Assembly: GCF_019264345.1 (NCBI RefSeq)
Contig: NZ_JAHVAO010000004.1
Location: 62,001 to 126,000, forward strand
Length of the DNA stretch: 64,000 nucleotides
Source of the DNA: Marinobacter arenosus
GTDB taxonomy: Bacteria > Pseudomonadota > Gammaproteobacteria > Pseudomonadales > Oleiphilaceae
Direction of reading: 5' to 3'
The stretch's first letter is position 1; each line of letters starts with the position of its first letter. Position numbers and translations under genes: made by a program. The notes under the pieces are model-generated. The model worked only from the letters and a program-made list of their open reading frames with translations. It did no database searches and had not been told where the DNA came from. Shown here one piece after another: positions 9,222-17,280 of this stretch.

Positions 9222-9227
9222 TATAAT
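9222..9227 (+). promoter_or_regulatory. Possible -10 element of the porin promoter
   Basis: Consensus TATAAT in an AT-rich stretch, with no convincing -35 at 16-18 bases. If used, the porin leader would be about 355 bases long. A later start inside the leader cannot be excluded. Confidence 0.3.
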
Positions 9228-9338
9228 CTGGCCCCGGAATTGTTACACAGGGTTCAGGTTGCTCCTGAGTGCTGGATCGCATAAATACTTGCGTTTCTGG
9301 TGCGAAACGAGCTAAAAATGCACCGCCAAATGTTTGCA

Positions 9339-9368
9339 AAAACAGGTTCGTTGTATTAAAACAGGTTC
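9339..9368 (+). repeat. Direct repeat AAAACAGGTTC, two copies
   Basis: Identical 11-base copies at 9339-9349 and 9358-9368, 19 bases apart start to start (about two helical turns), upstream of the porin. The spacing suits a transcription-factor pair, but the regulator is unknown. Confidence 0.5.
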
Positions 9369-9377
9369 ATCATGCAG

Positions 9378-9392
9378 GACTTTAATAAAGTC
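9378..9392. repeat. 15-base palindrome in porin leader
   Basis: GACTTTA-A-TAAAGTC, a perfect inverted repeat 9 bases after the second AAAACAGGTTC copy. It could be an operator or part of leader folding. Confidence 0.45.
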
Positions 9393-9588
9393 TTGTAAGT
9401 GGTTGAGCCAAATAGATCTGCCGGAGTGTGGATCTACATAACTAGAAGAAAAGTTATCCCGGGTGTAACAAATCTGACACAGGGGTAATGCAGAATCGGG
9501 CTATCCAGCAAAGACTGGTTACGCCTTAAAAAATCGGGATAAGAACCCGTCGCTAAAACCTGAGTTAACTCAAAAAGGAAGACGCAAA

Positions 9589-10620
9589 ATGAAAAAAACG
9601 CTCATCGCATCCGCTATTGCAGCCGCGACCTTCTCTGGCTCCGCGCTGGCACAGATGGAAATGTCAGCTTCCGAACTGGCGGCCAAGATGGACTCCATGC
9701 CGACCGTTTACGGTAACATCCAGTACGCCATCGCTCACCGCGACGTGGAAGATGTTAGCTCCGAAATCGGCCATTACGACAACGGTTCCACCATCGGTTT
9801 CAAGCACGATCACGAAATCGCACCGGGCATCACTGGTTTCTTCAAGGCTGAGCTCGAATTCGACGCAGACGACAAGGCTGGCAACGGCGGTCTGAACGCG
9901 TTCGACGAAGCTTACATTGGTGTGAAGGGCGACAGCTTTGGTCAGGTTTGGGTTGGTTCTGACGACTCTACCTACGAGAGCGCCATTGACGAAATCGCCA
10001 ACTACTACGAGTACGCTGCTTTGAGCATCGGTGGCTCTTACGACACTGGCGAAGGCGACCTGGTTCAGTACAGCTCTCCAAGCTTCGGCGGCCTGCAGCT
10101 GCACGGTGCGGTTCAGTTCAACGGCGATGGTGACACTGCTGTTGATGCGGCTGGAGACGAGGTTGCTCGTGAGAAGTCCTACCCGTACCAGTTGGCCGCC
10201 ACTTACACCGTTGACGCGTTTGAGCTGGCTGTAGCCATGGACTCCAACGATGGCGACCGTGCTTATTCCACCGAGGAAGAGGCTACTAGCCCCAACAACG
10301 AAAACACCTACGGTGTGCGTGGTAGCTACACTGCTGGTGACCTGCGCGTGACTGGTCAGTACCAGACTCGCAAGGACGTAGGCGACACATGGGGACTGTT
10401 CGGTGGCTACTCCATCGGCGCCAACACCTTCGCCCTGTCTTACGAGTTCTTTGACGCCGACAACGTCGACGCCGAGCTCTCCACCATCACCGCTCAGGCT
10501 CTGCACAACCTGTCCGACAACATGTACGTGTACGTCGAAGGTTACCTGAACAACGCAGAAGCTGGCGCTGTTGACGTTGACACCACTGACCTGGTGGTTG
10601 GTGCTGTCTACTACTTCTGA
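9589..10620 (+). CDS. General outer-membrane porin (gram-negative porin family)
   Basis: 343 residues. A typical signal peptide, MKKTLIASAIAAATFSGSALA, is cleaved before Q. The body shows alternating beta strands and a C-terminal aromatic (AVYYF) that the BAM complex recognises. It should form a trimeric 16-stranded barrel for small solutes. The protein is rich in Asp and Glu, as is common in marine porins. AAGGA lies about 10 bases before the ATG. The gene is flanked by a long structured leader and a strong terminator, and its regular codon use suggests high expression. The specific substrate cannot be told from sequence. Confidence 0.9.
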   Translation: MKKTLIASAIAAATFSGSALAQMEMSASELAAKMDSMPTVYGNIQYAIAHRDVEDVSSEIGHYDNGSTIGFKHDHEIAPGITGFFKAELEFDADDKAGNGGLNAFDEAYIGVKGDSFGQVWVGSDDSTYESAIDEIANYYEYAALSIGGSYDTGEGDLVQYSSPSFGGLQLHGAVQFNGDGDTAVDAAGDEVAREKSYPYQLAATYTVDAFELAVAMDSNDGDRAYSTEEEATSPNNENTYGVRGSYTAGDLRVTGQYQTRKDVGDTWGLFGGYSIGANTFALSYEFFDADNVDAELSTITAQALHNLSDNMYVYVEGYLNNAEAGAVDVDTTDLVVGAVYYF

Positions 10621-10652
10621 TTTAGCCCATCCGCTAATTCAGTCGTAATCGA

Positions 10653-10684
10653 AAACCGGCGACCTTCGGGTCGCCGGTTTTTTT
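10653..10684 (+). terminator. Terminator of the porin gene
   Basis: 12-bp stem AAACCGGCGACC (10653-10664), UUCG tetraloop (10665-10668), GGTCGCCGGTTT (10669-10680), then more T residues. A very stable intrinsic terminator. Confidence 0.92.
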
Positions 10685-10720
10685 ATGTACTCTGAAAAAC
10701 ATTCATAGTGGGAGTGCGAT

Positions 10721-11584
10721 ATGGCGGAAGAGCTGGAAATCAAGCTGACCCTGAAGCCTCACGATCTGAAGGCGGCACTGTCGTGGCTGCAGGAGCAACC
10801 GACAGCGTCTGAAGGAGACACAAAGGTTCTGGTCAACCGGTACTACGACACGTCGGATGCAGAGCTCAACCGGCAGCGGGCGGCACTCAGGGTGCGTCAG
10901 GTCGGCGAGCGCTATATCCAGACGTTAAAAACCAAGGGCAGCTTTGAGGCGGGGGCTCACAAGCGTCAGGAATGGGAATGGCCATTGCCATCGGCCGACC
11001 TGGATCCGGGCCTGCTGTCAGAAACACCTCTGGCTGGTCAGATCAGTCTTTCAAGTCTGCAGGTCGCCTTTGAAACCAATTTCGAGCGCCAGATCGTGAT
11101 GCTGCAGGACGATGAGGCCACGATCGAGGTGGCCATTGATTCCGGGCAGGTGTTATCGGGCGACCATGCCCGCTCTCTGAACGAGGTTGAGTTCGAGCTG
11201 AAGGCCGGTAATCCGCGGGCGCTGATTGGCTGGGCCCAGAAGCTGGCCGGGCAGGTGCCGGTGTTTCTGAATCTGGTGAGCAAGGCCGAGCAGGGCTATT
11301 ATCTTGCCGGGCTGTATTCCCCCGGGGTCTTTGAGTCGTCCGATCATGCGGAAGGTCTCTCGGTGACCGAGTTTCTTCAGGGGCTCAGTCTGTGCTGGCT
11401 GACCGGGACCCCCTTTCCCGTGGACGGGGTCGATTTCACGCAGGTCGAGAGAGTGGCCCGACAGGGCGGGACCGGTGCCCAGTTTGAAAGCGTCCTTCAA
11501 TCCCTAAAAGATAAGAAGCCCATCGACGCCATGCTGGAGAGTCCTGCCCTTGGTCAACTGCAAACGGCGCTGGTTTCGGATTGA
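10721..11584 (+). CDS. CYTH domain protein, inorganic triphosphatase-like
   Basis: 287 residues. The N-terminus contains the CYTH signature ExExK as ELEIK (Glu4, Glu6, Lys8) and conserved basic residues along the tunnel (AALRVRQ, TLKTKG, EVEFELK). E. coli YgiF, a CYTH-CHAD inorganic triphosphatase of about 433 residues, lies next to glnE, and glnE is also close here, so this is probably the equivalent gene. However, the CHAD helical domain is largely missing: only about 80 residues follow the CYTH fold, with no recognisable His-rich CHAD pattern. GGGAG precedes the ATG. Triphosphate hydrolysis is expected from the family but not shown. Confidence 0.8.
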   Translation: MAEELEIKLTLKPHDLKAALSWLQEQPTASEGDTKVLVNRYYDTSDAELNRQRAALRVRQVGERYIQTLKTKGSFEAGAHKRQEWEWPLPSADLDPGLLSETPLAGQISLSSLQVAFETNFERQIVMLQDDEATIEVAIDSGQVLSGDHARSLNEVEFELKAGNPRALIGWAQKLAGQVPVFLNLVSKAEQGYYLAGLYSPGVFESSDHAEGLSVTEFLQGLSLCWLTGTPFPVDGVDFTQVERVARQGGTGAQFESVLQSLKDKKPIDAMLESPALGQLQTALVSD

Positions 11585-11590
11585 AGCCAT

Positions 11591-12748
11591 TCAGGTTGGT
11601 GTCGACGAATTCGCCGCCGGCTTGCTTTTCTCGTGCCAGCTGGCGATGAAGGCCCGGTACCTGTCCAGCGCTTCCTGAACCAGCTCGACGCTCGGTGTCT
11701 CTGCAGATTTAACCAGTACAATCAGCCCCTTGCCCTCGATTTCCTCGTTAGTGGGTGGGTGGCAGATCACTTCGTCGTCGTTATCGATGTAGGCGAGGGC
11801 GGTGCCAATGCCATGTCGAACGAGCGCGCTGACGATGTCCGCCCAATTGAGATCGTCGAGGGTCAGGTCGTAGCGGTGGGGGTGGTCGTGTTCGTAGTTG
11901 AACAGATCTTCGAGTACCTTTTCCGAGCCAGGGGCAACCACGGAACGAACCATGATTTCCGGGTAGGTTCGTACCGGGCGCAGGATGGTTCGAATGCCCA
12001 GTGCCTTGAAGCGCGCCCGGTTGTCGTCGGAAACACATTCCACCGTCGTCCGTCCGCCCAGATTGAGCTCGCTGAGACGATGCGCAATATCAAAGGTCAG
12101 GCTGTCGGAGTAAGGGTCGCATTCGTCCGCGGCCAGCACAATGATGTGCCGAGCACCGCCGGCATGGACCGCTTTGAGGGCCGCGGGATCGAAGCCGGAC
12201 CCGTGATAGTGAACCATGCCCACATCGGACAGCTCTGTGGGAAGTCCGTTGGGAAATTTTCGAGTCAGAAGCATGATCGGGATAGTCTCGTATCCCGGTA
12301 TGGATCGGACCTGTGAGGCGAACCGCATAAAGTACTGCTCGCCGCCGCTCTGAGGCGTATTGATCATGACGATGTGGTCGTTCATTTTGTAGATCCACCT
12401 TCCCGTAAGAATGCGTTCCCGGCGATAGAACCGGTATTCGATAAAATCGCTGACAATGAGGGTTAACAGGGTGATGGCACCGACAAACATGATCAGGATG
12501 GTGCTGAGCCGTCCGATCAGTGTCTTGGGTGCGAAATCCCCATACCCGACGGTGGATACCGTGGTCATGGTAATCCACACAGATTCGAAGAGGTTCAGGT
12601 CCTCAACGGTCCAGATGATCAGGATCTGGAGGGACAGGAGCCCGGCCAGTATGAGAAACAATCGTTTCATTCGATGCCGGATCAGTCCGCCCATTGGAAG
12701 ATGGGTCTGCTGGTGTTCCGGGTTAAGCGGGCGGCGGTTTCTCTGCAT
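11591..12748 (-). CDS. Two-TM potassium channel with RCK (TrkA-N) domain
   Basis: 385 residues. There are two transmembrane segments (about 29-48 and 80-100) around a pore loop with the potassium selectivity filter TVGYGD (66-71). A long cytosolic part follows: an RCK/TrkA-N Rossmann-like domain (HIVMIN..., IIVLAADECDPYSD) and a TrkA-C-like end (GIGTALAYIDNDDEVICHP). It should be an inner-membrane, ligand-gated K+ channel of the Kch/MthK type. In-frame ATGs at residues 19 and 27 are alternative starts; none has a clear ribosome-binding site. It is convergent with the CYTH gene (6-base gap) and divergent from glnE. Confidence 0.88.
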   Translation of the reverse strand: MQRNRRPLNPEHQQTHLPMGGLIRHRMKRLFLILAGLLSLQILIIWTVEDLNLFESVWITMTTVSTVGYGDFAPKTLIGRLSTILIMFVGAITLLTLIVSDFIEYRFYRRERILTGRWIYKMNDHIVMINTPQSGGEQYFMRFASQVRSIPGYETIPIMLLTRKFPNGLPTELSDVGMVHYHGSGFDPAALKAVHAGGARHIIVLAADECDPYSDSLTFDIAHRLSELNLGGRTTVECVSDDNRARFKALGIRTILRPVRTYPEIMVRSVVAPGSEKVLEDLFNYEHDHPHRYDLTLDDLNWADIVSALVRHGIGTALAYIDNDDEVICHPPTNEEIEGKGLIVLVKSAETPSVELVQEALDRYRAFIASWHEKSKPAANSSTPT

Positions 12749-12828
12749 CCGAGCGTTCGGCCTGTTCAGTCGCGGTTGAGTTCGTTATACAGTACCGGAA
12801 ATATAACAGAGAGACAGGGGTTTGCATT

Positions 12829-15732
12829 ATGTCCGAGCCGTGGAGCTCCCTTCCTGCAGCCTTGGCTGAAGACCTTGCGTCCAGCTGGGAATCGGTGTTC
12901 CCGGAGGGCGTTCCGGGCTGGCTGACAACCGCTGAGGACATGTCGGAAGAGGTCGTGGCCGACGCCATCGCCCGCAGCCTGTTCCTGAGGCAGACGCTCG
13001 AGCGCCAACCGGATCAGGTCCGTGTTTTCCTGGAGGCCCGTTCGCTCACTGAGCCTACGTCGCCGGAGTTTCTGGAGCGCCGCTGGCAGGAGTATCTGGC
13101 CTCGGTAGACGATGAGCCGTCTCTGCACGCGGCGCTTCGGAAGTTCCGTCGCGAGGCCCAGTTCCGCATCATTTGGCGCGATCTGTTGCGTTGGGCAGAC
13201 CTGGAGGAAACCATGGCGGCGACAAGCGCCTTCGCGGACACTTGCATCCAGGGAGCGCTCGATTGGCTGTACGAGGATGCCTGCAAGCAATCCGGCACGC
13301 CCTGGGGGGCCGATCCGGCCACCGGCAAGGAGGCGCCCCAGGAAATGGTCGTGCTCGGAATGGGTAAGCTTGGTGGTCGCGAGCTGAATGTCTCGTCCGA
13401 TATCGATCTGATTTTTGCGTTCCCCGGAAACGGGGAAACTCAAGGTGGTCCGCGTTCCCTGGACAACCAGACCTTTTTTATCCGGCTGGGCCAGCGCCTG
13501 ATTCAGGCGTTGGATCAGATAACCGCGGATGGTTTCGTCTTTCGTGTCGACATGCGGCTGCGGCCTTATGGGCAGAGCGGCGCACTCGCCCTCAGCTTTG
13601 CCGCCCTCGAGGCCTATTACCAGGACCAGGGACGGGATTGGGAGCGCTACGCCATGGTGAAAGCCCGGGTGGTGGCGGGCGATCAGTCCGCAGGCCAGGT
13701 TCTGATGACAAGTCTGCGGCCCTTTGTCTATCGCAAGTACATTGATTTCAGTGCCTTCGAATCACTGCGTAGCATGAAGGCGATGATCAGTCGGGAGGTG
13801 CGCCGCAAGGGTCTCGAGAACAACATCAAGCTTGGTAGTGGCGGCATTCGTGAGATCGAGTTCGTGGTGCAGGCCTTTCAGTTGATTCGCGGCGGCCGCG
13901 ACCGTGAGCTCCAGCAACGGGAGCTGTTGGAGATTCTCAAGGAGCTGGAAGCGCTTGAGCTACTGCCACCGCAGGTGGTGAACGAACTGCGAGAGGCCTA
14001 CGTGTTCTTGCGTAACCTCGAGCATGCGCTGCAGGGCATGGAAGACAAGCAGACTCAACTGTTGCCCTCCGATACACTGAGCCGGGCCCGGGTTGCCCTG
14101 ATCATGGGTTTTGACAACTGGGAATCGTGCGAGGCGGCTCTCGATGAACATCGCAAGCGGGTTGCAACTCACTTTGCCAACATCATCGCGACCGACGACG
14201 ATGAACAATCGGGCGCAGGAGCGCTTGAGGAGGGCTGGCACGAACTCTGGCTGGCGGAAATCGACGAATCCGCCTCAGCTCAGTGGTTGGCCGATCATGG
14301 GTACGAGGACGCAGAGGCAACCTGCCAGGCACTGAAGGATCTGCGGGAAAACCGCACCGTTCAGACGATGCAGACGCAGGGGCGTACCCGACTCAATCAG
14401 TTCATGCCGGTGTTGCTGGAAGCCCTTACCCAGGTGGACAATCCCTCCGAGACCCTGTCGCGGGCACTTCAATTGGTTGACGCGATCCTCCGCCGTACCG
14501 CTTACATGGTGCTGCTGCTGGAGAACCCGGGGGCGCGGACCCAGCTGGTGAAACTCTGCAGTGAAAGCCCCTGGATTGCCCGTCAGCTGGCGGAAACGCC
14601 GCTGCTTCTGGATGAGCTCCTGAACGCAGAGAGCCTATACCATCCGCCGGCCAAGGAAGAGTTGCAGGATGACCTGCGGCAGCAGATGCTGCGGATTCCC
14701 TTCGAGGATCTCGAAGAGCAGATGGAGTCCCTGCGCCATTTCAAGAAGGCACACATCCTCCGGTTGGCGGCCTCTGAGCTGAAAGGAACATTACCGCTGA
14801 TGAAGGTCAGTGACTATCTGACCTGGCTTGCAGAGGTGGTGCTGGATCACGTTGTCGATGTGGCGTTCTCCAATCTGGTGAGCCGCCATGGCTATCCGAG
14901 GCGGGCGGATGGGTCTGCCTGCGAAACTGACTTTGCCATCATCGGTTATGGAAAGCTGGGCGGTATCGAGTTGGGGTACACCTCCGACCTGGACCTGGTG
15001 TTCGTACACAACGCCGATCCGGAGCTTTCGACGGACGGCGAGAAGGCCATCGACAATGCGGTCTTCTATACCCGTCTGGGGCAACGGATTGTTCATATCC
15101 TCAACACCCAGACGCCGGCGGGTTTGCTCTACGAGGTGGATATGCGGTTGCGCCCCTCGGGCAATTCGGGGTTGCTGGTCAGCACGCTTCAGGCCTTCGA
15201 GAAGTACCAGCGTAACGACGCCTGGACCTGGGAGCATCAGGCGCTTGCCCGTGCCCGTGGCGTGGCCGGTTGCCGGGAAACGCTGGAAGCGTTTGAAGCG
15301 ATTCGTCACGATATCCTGTGCCAGCCCCGTGATCGGGATAAGCTGAGGGCGGAAGTGGTGGACATGCGCGAACGGATGCGGACGAGTCTCGGGACTCCCG
15401 AGCATCGTCAGCAGGAGGTGTTTCATATCAAGCATGACACCGGCGGTATTGTGGACATTGAATTCATGGTTCAGTACCTGATGCTGGCCTACTGTTCCGA
15501 GCATCCTGAGCTGACCCAATGGTCCGACAATATTCGGCAGATGGAAGAGTTGGGACGGGTGAGAGTTATGCCCGTTGAAGACACCGAAAAGCTGCGCGAT
15601 GCGTTTATCGCCTTGCGCTCGACCATTCACCGTCGGGCGCTGCAGAATCTCAACAGTCAGGTTGAAGCGGATGCGTTCCCGGACGAGCGCCAGTACATCC
15701 GGGCAATGTGGCAGCGAATCATGATTGATTAG
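12829..15732 (+). CDS. glnE: Bifunctional glutamine synthetase adenylyltransferase/adenylyl-removing enzyme
   Basis: 967 residues, near the family length of about 950. Two nucleotidyltransferase domains are visible, each with the G-G-S/T-D-x-D motif: GMGKLGGRELNVSSDIDL around residue 177 (adenylyl-removing half) and GYGKLGGIELGYTSDLDL around 706 (adenylylating half). The enzyme adds AMP to or removes it from Tyr of GlnA in response to PII and glutamine. The target loop [11 protein letters not shown] is intact in the GlnA of this window. The ribosome-binding site is weak (GACAGGGG, about 10 bases upstream). It is separated from ilvE by 79 bases. Confidence 0.97.
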   Translation: MSEPWSSLPAALAEDLASSWESVFPEGVPGWLTTAEDMSEEVVADAIARSLFLRQTLERQPDQVRVFLEARSLTEPTSPEFLERRWQEYLASVDDEPSLHAALRKFRREAQFRIIWRDLLRWADLEETMAATSAFADTCIQGALDWLYEDACKQSGTPWGADPATGKEAPQEMVVLGMGKLGGRELNVSSDIDLIFAFPGNGETQGGPRSLDNQTFFIRLGQRLIQALDQITADGFVFRVDMRLRPYGQSGALALSFAALEAYYQDQGRDWERYAMVKARVVAGDQSAGQVLMTSLRPFVYRKYIDFSAFESLRSMKAMISREVRRKGLENNIKLGSGGIREIEFVVQAFQLIRGGRDRELQQRELLEILKELEALELLPPQVVNELREAYVFLRNLEHALQGMEDKQTQLLPSDTLSRARVALIMGFDNWESCEAALDEHRKRVATHFANIIATDDDEQSGAGALEEGWHELWLAEIDESASAQWLADHGYEDAEATCQALKDLRENRTVQTMQTQGRTRLNQFMPVLLEALTQVDNPSETLSRALQLVDAILRRTAYMVLLLENPGARTQLVKLCSESPWIARQLAETPLLLDELLNAESLYHPPAKEELQDDLRQQMLRIPFEDLEEQMESLRHFKKAHILRLAASELKGTLPLMKVSDYLTWLAEVVLDHVVDVAFSNLVSRHGYPRRADGSACETDFAIIGYGKLGGIELGYTSDLDLVFVHNADPELSTDGEKAIDNAVFYTRLGQRIVHILNTQTPAGLLYEVDMRLRPSGNSGLLVSTLQAFEKYQRNDAWTWEHQALARARGVAGCRETLEAFEAIRHDILCQPRDRDKLRAEVVDMRERMRTSLGTPEHRQQEVFHIKHDTGGIVDIEFMVQYLMLAYCSEHPELTQWSDNIRQMEELGRVRVMPVEDTEKLRDAFIALRSTIHRRALQNLNSQVEADAFPDERQYIRAMWQRIMID

Positions 15733-15811
15733 CTTGCTAAATTTCTTTCTTGTGAAATTTCCTGCTAGAATGCCGGTTCCCCGAAAACCGCTTTTTTAGG
15801 AGCAATGAAGA

Positions 15812-16738
15812 ATGTCAATGGCTGATCGCGATGGCCTCATCTGGCTGGATGGTGAAATGGTTCCCTGGCGGGAAGCCAAAACCCACGTGCTGACCCATAC
15901 TCTGCATTATGGCCTCGGCTGTTTTGAGGGTGTGCGGGCCTATAATACCGCGAACGGTCCTGCCATTTTTCGTCTGGAAGACCATACCAACCGATTGTTC
16001 CGCTCTGCCCACATCCTCAACATGAAGATGCCGTTCAGCAAGGACGAGTTGAATGCAGCTCAGTGTGCGGCCGTTCGGGAGAATAATCTTGACGAAGCCT
16101 ATCTGCGCCCCATGGTGTTCCTGGGTTCCGAGGGTATGGGGCTCCGTGCTGACAATCTCAAGGTGCATGTCATGGTCGCCGCCTGGAGCTGGCCGTCTTA
16201 CATGTCGCCGGAAGCCAAGGAGATGGGGATCAAGGTTCGGACCTCGTCCTATACCCGCCATCACGTCAACATCACCATGTGTAAGGCGAAGGCAAACGGC
16301 AACTACATCAACTCGATGCTGGCGCTGAACGAAGCAATCGCCTGCGGCTGTGAGGAAGCGTTGCTGCTCGACAACGAGGGTTACGTTGCGGAAGGCTCGG
16401 GCGAGAATATCTTCATCATTCGCGATGGCGTTTTGCATACCCCCGAGCTGACGTCCTGCCTGGAAGGTATTACCCGCCAGACGATCCTCGACTTTGCCAG
16501 CGAGCTAAACATTCCGGTTAAAGAACGCCGGATCACCCGGGATGAAGTGTACATCGCCGAAGAAGCCTTCTTCACAGGCACGGCCGCGGAAGTGCTGCCG
16601 ATTCGCGAGCTTGATGGTCGGGTTATCGGAGCTGGCAAGCGCGGACCGGTGACTGAGAAGTTGCAGGGTATGTACTTCGATGCGGTGAAGGGCAAGCTGG
16701 AGGCGCATAGCGGCTGGTTGACCCAGGTTAACGGCTGA
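15812..16738 (+). CDS. ilvE: Branched-chain amino acid aminotransferase
   Basis: 308 residues, class IV PLP aminotransferase. It performs the last step of Leu, Ile and Val synthesis. The N-terminus HTLHYGLGCFEGVRAY, the PLP lysine Lys160 in KAKANGNYINSML, EGSGENIF, GITRQTI and FFTGTAAE all match IlvE, as does the C-terminal SGWLTQVN. AGGAG lies 9 bases before the ATG at 15812. A hairpin with a T-rich tail follows at 16757-16798. Confidence 0.95.
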   Translation: MSMADRDGLIWLDGEMVPWREAKTHVLTHTLHYGLGCFEGVRAYNTANGPAIFRLEDHTNRLFRSAHILNMKMPFSKDELNAAQCAAVRENNLDEAYLRPMVFLGSEGMGLRADNLKVHVMVAAWSWPSYMSPEAKEMGIKVRTSSYTRHHVNITMCKAKANGNYINSMLALNEAIACGCEEALLLDNEGYVAEGSGENIFIIRDGVLHTPELTSCLEGITRQTILDFASELNIPVKERRITRDEVYIAEEAFFTGTAAEVLPIRELDGRVIGAGKRGPVTEKLQGMYFDAVKGKLEAHSGWLTQVNG

Positions 16739-16756
16739 TTGCCGGGCAATTAACCG

Positions 16757-16798
16757 GGCCGCCTTCTGTGTGAGAACAGTCAGGCGGCCTTGTTGTTT
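16757..16798 (+). terminator. Probable terminator of ilvE
   Basis: Outer stem GGCCGCCT (16757-16764) pairs with AGGCGGCC (16782-16789), with an inner CTGT/ACAG helix, followed by TTGTTGTTT. The T tract is interrupted. Confidence 0.6.
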
Positions 16799-16826
16799 CA
16801 ATTCATTCAATTTTCAGGAATAGCAC

Positions 16827-17231
16827 ATGGCAGACGTCATCAAAGTCCCCGTCTCCTTCGGCGAGGTCCTCGACAAAATTACGATCCTTGAAATCAAATC
16901 CGAGCGCATCAAGGATGAGGCCAAGGTCAGGAATGTGCGCCTGGAGCTGGACGAGCTCAGCGCGACCTGGGACGAGGCGGTCAAGGATCAGGATGCCATC
17001 GCCGATCTGAGAAAACAGCTCAAGGCCGTGAATGAGGCGCTTTGGGAAATCGAGGACGATATCCGGGATCAGGAAGCGGAGCAGGATTTTGGCCCTCGCT
17101 TCATTGAACTGGCCCGGGCCGTGTATGTGACCAATGACAAGCGCGCGGCCATCAAAAAAGACGTGAACCTCGCGCTCGGTTCACGCTTCGTGGAAGAGAA
17201 GTCCTACCAGGATTACACCGCGAAGAAGTAG
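16827..17231 (+). CDS. DUF6165 family protein
   Basis: 134 residues, cytosolic, highly charged and predicted helical. The pattern VPVSFGEVLDKITILEIKSE near the start, ALWEIEDDIR, and FIELARAVYVTNDKRAAIKK match what I know as DUF6165. The function is unknown; such genes are often found near LPS or glycan genes, and here the LPS island begins right after it. It is convergent with the GT9 gene over a CTGATACGA/TCGTATCAG hairpin (17246-17280). Confidence 0.75.
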   Translation: MADVIKVPVSFGEVLDKITILEIKSERIKDEAKVRNVRLELDELSATWDEAVKDQDAIADLRKQLKAVNEALWEIEDDIRDQEAEQDFGPRFIELARAVYVTNDKRAAIKKDVNLALGSRFVEEKSYQDYTAKK

Positions 17232-17245
17232 TTCTTCGCACAGAT

Positions 17246-17280
17246 CTGATACGAGGCAGCTTTGTGCGGCTTCGTATCAG
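17246..17280. terminator. Hairpin between convergent DUF6165 and GT9 genes
   Basis: Inverted repeat CTGATACGA (17246-17254) and TCGTATCAG (17272-17280) with a 17-base loop. No T tract follows on either strand, so its terminator role is tentative. It overlaps the last codons of the GT9 gene. Confidence 0.4.

Larger units (their letters stand above)
9075..9588. other. Long structured leader/promoter region of the porin gene
   Basis: 514 bases without a supportable gene. It contains a perfect TATAAT hexamer at 9222-9227 with no good -35, a direct repeat AAAACAGGTTC (9339-9349 and 9358-9368), a 15-base palindrome (9378-9392), a TAGATC/GATCTA inverted repeat (9413-9418/9431-9436), and complementary arms TTATCCCG (9454-9461) and CGGGATAA (9535-9542) close to the porin start. 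Together they suggest a long, folded 5' untranslated region. Confidence 0.5.
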
